A stretch of DNA of 64,000 bases from Ideonella sp. MAG2 (GTDB lineage: Bacteria > Pseudomonadota > Gammaproteobacteria > Burkholderiales > Burkholderiaceae_C). This document shows, piece by piece, positions 46,398 to 56,408 of the stretch. The notes beneath the pieces are model-generated. The model had not been told where the DNA came from and ran no database searches. It saw only the letters and a list, made by a program, of their open reading frames with translations. Every line of letters starts with the position of its first letter. The stretch's first letter is position 1. Both the position numbers and the translations under genes were made by a program. The stretch lies in assembly GCA_004359425.1 (NCBI GenBank), contig PTEU01000001.1:695323-759322 (forward strand), read 5' to 3'.

Positions 46398-47477
46398 GTG
46401 GGTTTTCTTGATCGCCTGCTAGGCCGTGGACATCCTCAAATGATCGGACTAGATGTCAGTTCCTCCAGCGTCAAGCTGGTGGAGCTGAGCCGTTCGGCTT
46501 CCGGGGAAATGGTGCTCGAGCGTTTGGCCAGTGAACCCTTCGACAAGGGTTGGATTGTTGACGGCCAAATTGAGAAGTTCGACGAAGTGGCTGACGCCGT
46601 GCGGCGGGTCGTCAGCCGAAGTGGGACACGCACTCGCCAAGTCGTCATGGCGATGCCTCAATCGGCCGTCATCACCAAGAAGATAGTGCTTCCAGATGGT
46701 CTTCGTGAAGAAGAGATGGAGATGCAAGTTGAGTCAGAGGCTCATCAATACATCCCGTTTTCATTGGATGAGGTGAGCCTAGACTTCTGTGTGATTGGCC
46801 CGAACGCGACATCGCCCGGTGACGTCGATGTTCTCATCGCCGCTTCGAGAAAAGATCGTGTTCAAGATCGCCAGGGCTTGGCGGAAGCCGCAGGGCTAAC
46901 ACCAACGGTGTTGGACATTGAATCTCATGCCTCGCGCTTGGCCATCGGTCGCATCATCTCAGCGTTGCCCGATCAAGGTAAGGATGCCTTGGTTGCGCTT
47001 TTCGAGATTGGGGCCGACACCACCAGCCTGAAAGTCTTGCGCGAAGAAGAAATGCTCTATGACCGTGACCAATCATTTGGTGGATCTCAACTGACCCAAT
47101 TGATTTCACGGCAATACGGTTTTTCCTACGAAGAAGCAGAGCAAAAGAAAATCAGTGGTGATCTTCCTGAAGATTATGAGCTCACTTTGCTGAATCCCTT
47201 TGTAGACAGCCTCGCTCATGAAATCGGTCGAGCACTCCAATACTTTTTCACCAGCACACCTCATCATAAGGTTCACTATGTGATGTTGGCGGGTGGCGCA
47301 GCCTCCATGCCTGGCCTGCGCGAAAAGGTTAAAGAAGTAACAGGGTTTGCCTCCAAGGTGGTGAATCCCTTTGAGAACATGAAGCTGGGTTCGTCCGTTC
47401 GTGAAGCCAAGCTACGCCGTGAAGCCCCGTCTTATTTGACGGCTTGCGGACTGGCCATGCGGAGATTTGTGCAGTGA
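46398..47477 (+). CDS. pilM: Type IV pilus assembly ATPase-like protein PilM
   Basis: 359 residues from GTG 46398 (GGAG 10 bases upstream; TTG 46383 is an alternative). Actin-like fold: GLDVSSSSVKLVEL, ALFEIGADTTSLKVL and YVMLAGGAASMPGL nucleotide-site motifs. Cytoplasmic PilM binds the N-terminal peptide of PilN and starts the PilMNOP alignment complex linking the motor to the secretin. The INLLP motif it recognises is present in PilN here. First gene of a five-gene overlapping operon. Confidence 0.95.
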   Translation: MGFLDRLLGRGHPQMIGLDVSSSSVKLVELSRSASGEMVLERLASEPFDKGWIVDGQIEKFDEVADAVRRVVSRSGTRTRQVVMAMPQSAVITKKIVLPDGLREEEMEMQVESEAHQYIPFSLDEVSLDFCVIGPNATSPGDVDVLIAASRKDRVQDRQGLAEAAGLTPTVLDIESHASRLAIGRIISALPDQGKDALVALFEIGADTTSLKVLREEEMLYDRDQSFGGSQLTQLISRQYGFSYEEAEQKKISGDLPEDYELTLLNPFVDSLAHEIGRALQYFFTSTPHHKVHYVMLAGGAASMPGLREKVKEVTGFASKVVNPFENMKLGSSVREAKLRREAPSYLTACGLAMRRFVQ

Positions 47478-48091
47478 TTCTAATCAACCTGCTTCCTCAT
47501 AGAGAAGTCAGACGCCAAGAACGCAAGCGTGCGTTCTTTTCCGCTTTAGCCCTGGCAGGTTTGGTGGGCATGGCCTTGGTCGTTGTTTGGTATGCCGTGA
47601 TCCAACAATTGACCTCAGCCCAACAGGCAAGAAATCGATTTCTGTCCACCGAAATTAAGGCGTTGGATGCGCAGATCAAAGATATTGCTTCACTAAAGAG
47701 TGATATTGACGGGCTGAAAGCCCGCCAGCAGGCCGTGGAAGATTTGCAGACAGATCGCAATGTGCCGGTTTACTTAATGAACGAATTGGTCAAACAGACG
47801 CCCGAGGGTGTCTATCTGACTTCCATCAGGCAAACCGACAATATCGTCACTGTTTCTGGGTTGTCTCAGACCAATGAACGAGTGTCGGAAATGCTCCGCA
47901 ATACGGCTTACAACTCCCCTTGGCTAGAGCGGCCTGAGTTGATTGAAATTAAGGCCGCACCCGCACAGGGACGAGACCCTCGGCGCTTATTCGACTTTTC
48001 CATGCGCTTGTCCATCAAGCGTCCGCAATCCTTGCTTGGGGTGGCAGGCAGTGCCTCTGCGCCCAAGAATGCCGCTATCAAGGGGGCTTGA
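47474..48091 (+). CDS. pilN: Type IV pilus inner-membrane protein PilN
   Basis: 205 residues from GTG 47474, overlapping the pilM stop. It begins ILINLLPHREVRRQERKR, the conserved PilM-binding peptide, followed by one membrane helix and a periplasmic coiled coil and ferredoxin-like domain. It dimerises with PilO. The overlap implies translational coupling with pilM. Confidence 0.95.
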   Translation: MILINLLPHREVRRQERKRAFFSALALAGLVGMALVVVWYAVIQQLTSAQQARNRFLSTEIKALDAQIKDIASLKSDIDGLKARQQAVEDLQTDRNVPVYLMNELVKQTPEGVYLTSIRQTDNIVTVSGLSQTNERVSEMLRNTAYNSPWLERPELIEIKAAPAQGRDPRRLFDFSMRLSIKRPQSLLGVAGSASAPKNAAIKGA

Positions 48092-48099
48092 GGCGAGTC

Positions 48100-48783
48100 A
48101 TGCCAACAAAATCTTCCAACTTAAATGTTGATGTGGGGGCCCTATTTGAAGGCCTCTCAACGCAATTCAGAGAACTTAATCCCCGGGAGCCGGGGCAGTG
48201 GCCTTTAATTCCCAAAATGGCCGCATGGATTGCGACCGCACTGGCCGTGCTATTTTTGGGCTGGATTTTTCTGCTCAGTGACGCCGACGCAGAATTGCAA
48301 GCCGAAATGGATAAAGAACCCAGCTTAAAGACTGATTATAAGAATAAGCTTGCCCAGGCCATTAACCTGAACGAATTGACCAAGCAGAAGCAGCAAATCC
48401 AGGAATATGTAACCCAATTGGAGCGTCAACTTCCTGGTAAGGCAGAAATGGATGCTCTTTTGTCGGATATTAACCAGGCAGGCCTGGGGCGTGGGCTGCA
48501 GTTTGAATCATTCAAACCTGGGCAAGTGGTCGTCAAAGATTACTATGCTGAGCTGCCTATTGCCATCAAGGTGACCGGAAAATACCACGATGTGGGGGCT
48601 TTTGCCGGAGATGTTGCAAATCTTTCTCGAATTGTTACTCTCCACAATATCAATATTGCACCTGGCAGCAAAGAGACCGGGACGGGCTCATTGTCCATGG
48701 AGGCGATGGCCCGTACCTACAGATACCTTGATCCAGCGGAAGTGGCTGAAGTTAAGCGCAACGCAGTAAAGGCCAAGCCATGA
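48100..48783 (+). CDS. pilO: Type IV pilus inner-membrane protein PilO
   Basis: 227 residues from ATG 48100. One membrane helix (MAAWIATALAVLFLGWIFLL), a coiled coil (LTKQKQQIQEYVTQLERQLP) and the PilO core domain (LPIAIKVTGKYHDVGAFAGDV). It pairs with PilN and connects to PilP. Its stop overlaps the pilP ATG. Confidence 0.95.
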   Translation: MPTKSSNLNVDVGALFEGLSTQFRELNPREPGQWPLIPKMAAWIATALAVLFLGWIFLLSDADAELQAEMDKEPSLKTDYKNKLAQAINLNELTKQKQQIQEYVTQLERQLPGKAEMDALLSDINQAGLGRGLQFESFKPGQVVVKDYYAELPIAIKVTGKYHDVGAFAGDVANLSRIVTLHNINIAPGSKETGTGSLSMEAMARTYRYLDPAEVAEVKRNAVKAKP

Positions 48784-49310
48784 TGCGCGCACTGAAATTC
48801 GTTTTGATTCCGCTAGTCGTCATCTTGTCAGCTTGCAGTGGCGAGCAGCAGGAATTGCAGCAGTGGTTGGATCAAGAAAAGGCCTCTTCGAAACCCAATG
48901 TGCAGCCGATTGCCGCCCCTAAAAAGTTCGTGCCTGAACCCTATAAGGTGGCGGGTGAGGTGGACCCCTTTAGCAGCCAAAAGCTGAGTGCAGGCGCCAA
49001 GTTGGATCAACGCCAATCTAGCAGCCTGCTGGAAAGCGAAATGCGCCGCCGCAAGGATCCGCTGGAGGCCTATCCGCTTGACAGCATGACCATGGTGGGC
49101 AGCGTCTTCAAGCAGGGGCGGCCTCATGCCCTGGTGAAGGTTGAAAATCTGCTTTATTACGTGAAGCAGGGCGAGTATTTGGGCCAAAACTTTGGCCGAG
49201 TCACGAAGATCGGCGAAACTGGTCTCACACTGAGAGAAATTGTGCAGGACTCGGCGGGCGAATGGATCGAGCGCACCAGCACCCTCCAGCTTCAGGAGAA
49301 TGCGCGATGA
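48780..49310 (+). CDS. pilP: Type IV pilus lipoprotein PilP
   Basis: 176 residues. Lipobox LSAC, a flexible N-terminal region that binds PilN/PilO, and the C-terminal beta domain (LDSMTMVGSVFKQGRPHALV, then GEYLGQNFGRVTKIGETGL) that touches PilQ. It joins the inner-membrane complex to the secretin. Confidence 0.95.
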   Translation: MMRALKFVLIPLVVILSACSGEQQELQQWLDQEKASSKPNVQPIAAPKKFVPEPYKVAGEVDPFSSQKLSAGAKLDQRQSSSLLESEMRRRKDPLEAYPLDSMTMVGSVFKQGRPHALVKVENLLYYVKQGEYLGQNFGRVTKIGETGLTLREIVQDSAGEWIERTSTLQLQENAR

Positions 49311-51493
49311 ATAACGGGTTGGAGTTTCACAAGATGCGGAGTTGGCAAACGGGCGTTCTAGCCTTTACCTTGGGCATGGTCACTCCTTTGTGTGTGATGG
49401 CCCAAAACACCATTCGTTCGATCACGGGTGCGCAGCAGTCCAGCGGAGAAGTCGTACGTATTGAGATGAGTGAGGCCCTTGTGGCGGTGCCAGCAGGTTT
49501 TGCTGTTCAGTCACCTCCGCGTGTGGCGATCGATCTTCCTGGTGTCGTCAATGGCCTTGGCCGCGGGTCCGTCGATTTGAATCAGGGCAATGTGCGCAGT
49601 GTCAATGTGGCGAGTGCCGGTGAGCGCACTCGTCTGGTGCTGAATTTGCGGCAGGCCTCTGGCTATCGAACCGAGATCCAAGGCAAAACCTTGGTGGTCA
49701 TGCTGGACCAGGTGGCCTCCACCTCGGGTGTTTCTACGTCGGCCATGGCCGTAGCGCAAACCGCATCCAACTTTGCGCCAGCTCAAAATCTTGATCAACA
49801 GGCCATTCGGGATATTGATTTCCGTCGTGGGGCTGACGGCGCAGGGCGGGTTATTGTGGGGCTGGGTAGCTCTCAGGTTGGAGTAGACCTGAAGCAGCAG
49901 GGGCAAAATTTGGTGGTGGAGTTCCAACGCTCCAATTTGCCGGAGAAGCTACGCCGCCGTCTGGATGTTTCCGATTTTGGGTCACCTGTGCAGACTGTAT
50001 CGACCACCCAAAGCGGGGACCGGGTTCGGATGGTGATTGAGCCCAGGGGAGCCTGGGAGCACAGCGCCTACCAGACGGACAGCCAATTTGTATTGGAGGT
50101 TCGCCCTGTCCGTATGGACCCCAATAAAGTGACGCAAGGTGCTGGATATCAGGGTGAAAAGCTATCGCTCAATTTCCAAAATATTGAAGTCCGTTCATTG
50201 CTCCAAGTGGTGGCCGATTTCACCAATTTCAATGTGGTGACCAGTGATTCTGTGACCGGTAATGTGACGCTGCGCCTGAAGGATGTCCCTTGGGATCAAG
50301 CCTTGGATATTATTTTGCAGGCCAAGGGCTTAGGCATGCGCAAGTCCGGCAATGTGCTTTGGATTGCACCCAAAGAAGAATTGGCGACCAAAGAGCAGGT
50401 TGATCTTGAGGCGAAGAAAAAAATCTCTGACTTGGAGCCTGTTCGTACCCAGTCCTTCCAGCTGAATTACTCGAAGGCAGAAGATGTGGGTAAGGCTCTC
50501 ATGGGTCAATCCAGTGGTGGTCTCGGCAGTGGCGGCAATTCTGCGGTGCGGATCTTGTCTCCCCGCGGCTCGGTGCTGGCTGAATCGCGGACCAATCAGC
50601 TGTTTGTCTCTGACATTCCTGCCAAACTCGAAGAAGTCGCCATGATGGTGAGCAAGATTGACGTTCCCGTGCGTCAGGTCTTGATTGAAGCTCGAATTGT
50701 TGAGGCGGATGATACCTTTGGCCGTTCTCTCGGCGTGAAGTTGGGTTCGTCTGATTTCCGTGGGCTTCGCGGTGGAGTACCGGGCTACAGCCTTGGCGGT
50801 GGCAATAACGTGACGTTCGGTGGCAATTACAACGCCGTGGGTGGTCAGACCTTGCAGGTTAAATCCTCTGATTTCCTATATAACGACACTCAGTTTGTGA
50901 ATATGCCTGCTTCCGGGGGCTCTTACTCTTCGGCCACGCCAGCGACATTCGCGCTGTCGCTCTTCAGCGCCACGGCTAACCGATTTTTGAATTTGGAGTT
51001 GTCAGCGCTCGAAGCAGACAACAAAGGCAAGATTGTCTCCAGCCCTCGTGTGGTTACAGCCGACCAGGTCAAGGCTGTGATTGAACAAGGCGAAGAGCTG
51101 CCCTATCAAGTCGCTACCTCCAGTGGTGCGACATCCATTCAATTCAAGAAGGCTAGTTTGAAGCTGGAAGTTATTCCTCAGATTACACCTGAGGGGAATG
51201 TGATTTTGGATGTTGATATTAATAAAGACAGCCGCGGTGTATCCACTGCTGCTGGCCCGGCGATTAACACCAAACACGTGAAAACTCAGGTCTTGGTTGA
51301 AAATGGTGGTACGGTGGTTATCGGGGGCATTTATACCCAAGACGAGAGCACCGAAGTTACCAAAGTCCCGCTGCTGGGGGACATTCCTTACGTCGGCAAT
51401 CTTTTCAAAAGCACTATTCGCAGCGATCGTCGCAAAGAATTGCTTGTCTTCCTGACACCCAAGGTTGTCACGGATCGCTCATCGGCGCGTTGA
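49307..51493 (+). CDS. pilQ: Type IV pilus secretin PilQ
   Basis: 728 residues from ATG 49307, overlapping the pilP stop. Signal peptide ending near VMAQ, two AMIN domains that bind peptidoglycan, an STN/N0 domain (LNFQNIEVRSLLQVVADFT), N1, and a secretin core ending in TVVIGGIYTQDESTEVTKVPL and GNLFKSTIRSDRRKELLVFLTP. It forms the outer-membrane gate for the pilus. It is complete and undamaged, unlike several neighbours. Confidence 0.96.
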   Translation: MNNGLEFHKMRSWQTGVLAFTLGMVTPLCVMAQNTIRSITGAQQSSGEVVRIEMSEALVAVPAGFAVQSPPRVAIDLPGVVNGLGRGSVDLNQGNVRSVNVASAGERTRLVLNLRQASGYRTEIQGKTLVVMLDQVASTSGVSTSAMAVAQTASNFAPAQNLDQQAIRDIDFRRGADGAGRVIVGLGSSQVGVDLKQQGQNLVVEFQRSNLPEKLRRRLDVSDFGSPVQTVSTTQSGDRVRMVIEPRGAWEHSAYQTDSQFVLEVRPVRMDPNKVTQGAGYQGEKLSLNFQNIEVRSLLQVVADFTNFNVVTSDSVTGNVTLRLKDVPWDQALDIILQAKGLGMRKSGNVLWIAPKEELATKEQVDLEAKKKISDLEPVRTQSFQLNYSKAEDVGKALMGQSSGGLGSGGNSAVRILSPRGSVLAESRTNQLFVSDIPAKLEEVAMMVSKIDVPVRQVLIEARIVEADDTFGRSLGVKLGSSDFRGLRGGVPGYSLGGGNNVTFGGNYNAVGGQTLQVKSSDFLYNDTQFVNMPASGGSYSSATPATFALSLFSATANRFLNLELSALEADNKGKIVSSPRVVTADQVKAVIEQGEELPYQVATSSGATSIQFKKASLKLEVIPQITPEGNVILDVDINKDSRGVSTAAGPAINTKHVKTQVLVENGGTVVIGGIYTQDESTEVTKVPLLGDIPYVGNLFKSTIRSDRRKELLVFLTPKVVTDRSSAR

Positions 51494-51516
51494 TTTAGGT
51501 AATTCTGGAGCAAAAA

Positions 51517-54500
51517 ATGTTTCGTTATATTTGGCGCTATATCCTCGCATTAAGCGTGTTGGTGTTAGCAGGATGTGGTGGTGGTGGAAGTCAGCCGGGT
51601 GACTGTGTTATTGGATGAGCTGTTGCTGATCTGCGAATCGCGACGAGTAGCTTGACGATAGACGCTAACTCGCCAGCAGCGGTCGAAGTCAAAGTAACAG
51701 CTGTAGATAGTAATAATATCGTGGTGGCAAATGCACCCATTCTAATATCGGTTGATAAAGGTGCAAATATTACCGCCAACAAACTGACCACAGACTCAAA
51801 TGGGGTTTTAGTGGCAACGCTTGAAGTTGGAACGGATAAGTCACCGAGAAATCTAATTATTTCGGCTTCGAGTGGGAGTATCATTCGGACTGCAGTGGTT
51901 GCCGTGGTAGATAAGCAGCCATCGGCACCGGTTGCAGATCTAAGAATAAATCTGAGCGGTTCGGTAATCGATGCAAAAGCACCCACACCGGTTTCAGTGG
52001 TTGTTACGGCTGTGAATTCGAACAATCAAATTGTAACGAATGCTCCTGTGCTGGTATCTGTCTCTAACTATGGTGTGCTTACAACATCGTCAGTTGTCAC
52101 GGATGCAAGTGGAAATCTACAGGCCACCTTGGAACTCGGTGACAACAAAACACCAAGGGTAATGGTCGTGACAGCAACGAGCGGCTCAGTGACAAAGACC
52201 ACTCAGGTCTCCGTGGTGGAAGGACGCGCATCTTCTGATGTCTCTGACTTGCGGATTTCTTTGAGTAGCGCAAGCATTGACGTTTCGTCTCCCACTCAAG
52301 TAACGGTAACGGTTACTGCTGTGAATTTGTCTAATCAAGTAGTGTCAAACGCACCTGTTGTGATGTCTGTAAGTGACGAAGGTGTTATTACTGCGAGCGG
52401 GGCAACAACCAATACAACGGGGACACTGACGAGCACTCTCACACATGGGTCGAACAAGAATGCACGTACGATGACCGTCACAGCAACGAGCGGATCGATT
52501 TCTCGAACCGCAGTCGTGAATGTTATTGACAGTTCCTTGACCTCAAATGCCGCTGATTTAAGAATATCCTTGAGTGGCGCAAGTATAGACTTGGCTGCAC
52601 CCAAGCCTCTTTCTATTGTTGTTACCGCTGTAAATAGTTCAAATCAGATTGTGCCTAATGCACCGGTTGCATTATCTGCATCCAATGGCGGCCTAATCAC
52701 CACTACTGCAACTCGTACAAATTCTTCTGGTCAATTGATAGGCACCTTGGAAATAGGTGATAAACGAACGGTTGGAACAATCACTGTAAGTGCAATTAGT
52801 GGCTCGGTGGTACGTAATGCGCAAGTGGCTGTTGTCGAAGGTTCACCTTCGGCCCCTGTCGAGGAGCTGAGAGTTAGTTTCAGTAGTTCCACTATATCAA
52901 ACAAGGCTCCAACTGCTGTGGATGTTACGGTTACGGCCGTGAACGCATCTAACTTGCCAGTGTCGGGTGCTCCGGTAACGATAAAGGCCGACCAAGGTGG
53001 GATTATCACAGCGGCGGCCGCTACCACCGACAGCGCTGGAATTGTTAAGGCGACGCTTGGGATGGGTGCAAACTCTAGTCCTAGAGTCATCACCGTAACA
53101 GCTTCCAGTGGAACAAAGGCAGGGGTTGGTTCCGTCACTGTGGTAGATGGTTTCAATGCTAAGTCTGCGACACTGAATCTTCAGTTGAGCAGCGTCACTG
53201 TGACGAGCGCGGCTCCGTCTACCGTGACTGCTACGCTTCTGGATGCATCTGGGCAACCTGTGCCCAGTTCGGTGGTGTCCTTCTCGTCCCAGGCCGGTCT
53301 TGGTCGATTCAGTGCCTCTACTGCACTAACTGACAGTTTGGGCAAGGCAGTAACCGTGCTAAGTCCGGCTACATTTTCCACATCTGGGGCAGACTATGTG
53401 CAAGCTAGCGCTAGAGTAAACGGCTCAGATCTGTCTGCGTCTGCTGGATTTGCCATTCAAGCATCACCTGTCAAGATTCAAAGCTTGCTGTCTGATGCCC
53501 CAAATGGCATTGGAGCTTATGGGCAAACAAATATTGAGGCCGTGCTGACTGGAGGTGCGTCAGGGTCTCCAGTAACTCTGCAGGCGAGCTCTCAGTGTGA
53601 GTCCGCTTTAAAGGCAACTATTTCTCCATCTTTGGTTACAACCACGACAGGTAGAGCTACTTTTGTACTAAAAGATAACCAGTGTGGGGTCAACTCAACT
53701 GGTGATGTGTTTACCGTCTCCATCGTCGGTTCCGCCGATTCTGCTCAATCAATTAGAATCCCGATTTCCTCACCTGCAGCTGCGAGTTTGGCATATGTTT
53801 CTGCATCTCCGAGTACCATCTATTTGAAAGGGTCGGGTTTCGATGAGTCCTCTTTGGTTACTTTCCAAGTTCGAGATAGTGCAGGAAATCCGCTACCGAA
53901 CGTATCTGTGACCTTGAGTTTGGTTAATGCGACAGGGGGCGTTGTGCTGGATGGTGGAACGGGGCCGCGTAAGAGTGATAATAACGGACGAGTTTCTGTA
54001 AGAGTCATTTCTGGAACGGTGCCTTCACCAATTCGTGTTCGAGCGGAGCTGACAGATACACCAACTGTAAATACAGTTTCCAGCGGGTTAAGTGTTGCTG
54101 TCGGTTTGCCTGCTCAACAGAACTTCTCACTTTCACAAGGAGTGATCAATATTGAGGGCTTGCTGTACGATGGTGTGACGAACAGCTATACGATCGTGGC
54201 TTCTGACAGGCTTGGCAATCCAGTACCCGATGGAACAGCAATCAACTTTGTGAGTGAGGGTGGTCAGATAGTTGCTAATGCCTTTACAAAGTCTATTCAA
54301 GGCTTATCGAGTGCTACTGCGACTTTCCAGTCCTCCGCGCCTCGTCCAGTTGATGGACGGGTAACGATTCTCGCTTATGCAATTGGTGAAGAGTCCTTTT
54401 TGGATCTGAATGGAACTAATACTTGGGATCTCGGTGAACCATTCCAAGATCTCGGTGATCCATTCCTAAGTCGAGGCTTTTCATCGCTCTACGATCCACA

Positions 54501-55128
54501 GGTCGATCAATCGTTTAGCTTTGCGTCTTCCTCGGGAACTTGTGCGGCCAATACCAATCCTCTTCTTCCTGCCGGTGCAAGCATTCCTTCTATCTCAACG
54601 CGTTGTGATGGTGTGATTGGAAGGAATTTTGTCAGGCGTGCGACGGAGACAGTGTTGTCCTCGTCGAGCCCTGCGATGTACATCCGCCGATTCAGTCCAG
54701 GAGTTCCGCAAGGTCTTCCGACAGGGGCGTCATTGGATGAGGGCTGCCTGTCCCGAACTATTTCTACCTCATATGGCGGGCAGACTACTGCTCAATACTT
54801 TGTACTTGGGGCAGGTGGAATTTGGGGTTTGCCTCCGAACGGTTCGTTCTCTATGGTCTTGGCCGACGATAATTTGAATAGATTGAATCCAATGCCAGCA
54901 GGGACTGAAATTTCCGTTTCTGGGACAGACGGTCTTTCTGTGAAAGTTCTCGGTGGCACACCGGTTCCTAGTACTTCTGAAGCTACCGACTTTGGAGTGG
55001 CAGTTGGCTTCAGCGGAAATACTGTTGACGGTACTGTATATATCAGTACAAAGTCACCTAAGGGCTTGATCGCCAGTATTCCGGTGTTTGTGTCCAGAAA
55101 CCCTCGCCCATCGGTGTGCATTCAATAA
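51517..55128 (+). CDS. Large Ig-like-repeat lipoprotein, with an in-frame stop near its start
   Basis: Begins at ATG 51517 (GGAG eight bases upstream, 24 bases after pilQ) with a signal peptide and lipobox VLAGC followed by Gly-rich GGGGS. Codon 34 is TGA (51616-51618), after which the same frame is open to 55128. The body has at least five invasin-type (Big_1-like) Ig units of 103 residues each, then more divergent Ig-like units, an Asp-rich segment (DLNGTNTWDLGEPFQDLGDPF) that may bind calcium, and a Cys-containing C-terminal region. It is probably a surface-exposed or periplasmic adhesin-like lipoprotein. Codon use is visibly more AT-rich than pilQ or aroK, suggesting separate ancestry. 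The TGA may be an assembly join; a start after the stop would lack export signals. Confidence 0.8.
51628..53172 (+). repeat. Five tandem 309-bp units encoding Ig-like domains
   Basis: Equivalent codons (the acidic residue of an (A/V)xDLRI motif) fall at 51628, 51937, 52246, 52555 and 52864, exactly 309 bases apart each time. The next similar site, at 53170, is 306 bases on and divergent. DNA identity between units is only moderate, so the length is conserved while sequence has drifted. Confidence 0.85.
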
Positions 55129-55694
55129 TCTCCCTGGTCGGCATGCCCGGCTGCGGCAAGTCCACTGTCGGGAGACAGTTGGCTCGCGCGCTGGGTTTGC
55201 GCTTCCTAGACTCTGACTCGGAGATCGAGTCAGAGATTGGGGAAAGCATCCGAAGCTTCTTCGACCGCGAGGGCGAAGAAGCTTTTCGCTTGGTCGAAGA
55301 GCGTGTCCTGGCGCGTCTGTCTGACTGCCGAGGGATCGTGTTGGCAACAGGCGGCGGTGCCGTGTTGCGGCCTGCGAATCGGTCGGCCTTGAGAGCGGGC
55401 GGCAATCATGTCATCTATCTGCGCAGCACGCCGGAAGACTTGATGCGTCGTTTGCGGCACGACACCAAGCGACCTTTGCTTCAGGTGGCTGACCCACTGC
55501 GGCGTTTGCGCGACCTCTATGCACAGCGTGATCCGCTCTACCGTGAAACCTCGGAGTTTGTCATTGACGCGGCACGGCATTCTTTGGCCACATTGGTCAA
55601 TCTCATCGTCATGCAGATAGACCTGGCGGGCTGGCTGAAAGCCACAGCCCAGCCAACGGGCCCAACAGCAGAAAGCCCAAGCAGCAAGGCTTGA
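55116..55694 (+). CDS. aroK: Shikimate kinase
   Basis: 192 residues from ATG 55116, overlapping the end of the Ig-repeat gene by 13 bases. It phosphorylates shikimate in the aromatic amino acid pathway. P-loop GMPGCGKSTVG, shikimate-binding FLDSDSEIE and FFDREGEEAFR, ATGGGAVLR, and the lid RPLLQ. It belongs to the conserved pilQ-aroK-aroB-dgt block. Confidence 0.94.
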   Translation: MHSIISLVGMPGCGKSTVGRQLARALGLRFLDSDSEIESEIGESIRSFFDREGEEAFRLVEERVLARLSDCRGIVLATGGGAVLRPANRSALRAGGNHVIYLRSTPEDLMRRLRHDTKRPLLQVADPLRRLRDLYAQRDPLYRETSEFVIDAARHSLATLVNLIVMQIDLAGWLKATAQPTGPTAESPSSKA

Positions 55695-55745
55695 GCCTTT
55701 CGGGTGCATCTGGGAGTCGATGCCGCTGAGAATACACTTGCGGCC

Positions 55746-56392
55746 ATGCCCGAGACCATTTCCTCTATAGTGCGTTCTACCAGCCCGAGCGAGTGGTGTG
55801 TGACCTCTCCGTGCTGGCCACCTTGCCGCAGCGAGAAGTCGCCGCAGGTTTGGCGGAAGTCATCAAGTACGGTCCCATCTATGACCTGGCCTTTTTTGAT
55901 TGGTTGGATGAGCACATGGAGGCCTTGGTCGCACGAGACCTCGCGGCCTTGCGGCATGCGGTGGTGCGCTCTTGTCAGATCAAGGCCGAGGTTGTGGGCC
56001 AAGACGAGCGGGAATCTGGCCTACGAGCCATCCTCAACTTCGGCCATACCTTCGGGCACGCCATCGAAGCCGGCATGGGCTACGGTGTGTGGTTGCATGG
56101 CGAGGCTGTGGGCGCGGGCATGGTGATGGCGGCCGAGCTCTCGCAAGCCCTGGGGGGCGTGTCGGCCGATGAGGTACTGCGATTGCGTCGCCTGATTCAA
56201 CGTGCAGGACTGCCCGTACAAGGGCCCCATTGGCCTGCGGCGGAATATCTTCAGGCCATGCGCGTCGACAAAAAGGCGGAAGGCGGTGCGATTAAGTTTG
56301 TGGTGCTAGAGAAGATGGGGTCCGCCATTGTTCGACAGGCCGACGACGCCTTGGTGGCCGAGGTGTTGGCCAAGACCTGTGCAAGCCAGTAA
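55746..56392 (+). pseudogene. aroB: 3-dehydroquinate synthase, central part missing
   Basis: A likely start, ATG 55746 (MPETISS), is followed after about eight codons by a jump to AFYQPERVVCDLSVLATLPQ in another frame near 55768. About 150 residues of the NAD-binding half are absent. What follows is the metal-binding C-terminal domain: AGLAEVIKYGPIYD, NFGHTFGHAIEAGMGYG and RVDKKAEGGAIKFVVL, to the stop at 56392. AroB is needed for aromatic amino acid synthesis, so a true loss would impose auxotrophy. The neighbouring aroK is intact. Confidence 0.9.
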
Positions 56393-56408
56393 ATCATGGG
56401 TCAGCCTG

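Noticed and set aside
51616..51618. Selenocysteine TGA
   Set aside because: The residue falls in a disordered linker after the lipobox, not in a redox motif, and no SECIS-like hairpin is obvious immediately after it.
51628..53172. CRISPR-like or satellite array
   Set aside because: The period is 309 bp, in frame, coding, with only moderate DNA identity; it is protein domain repetition.
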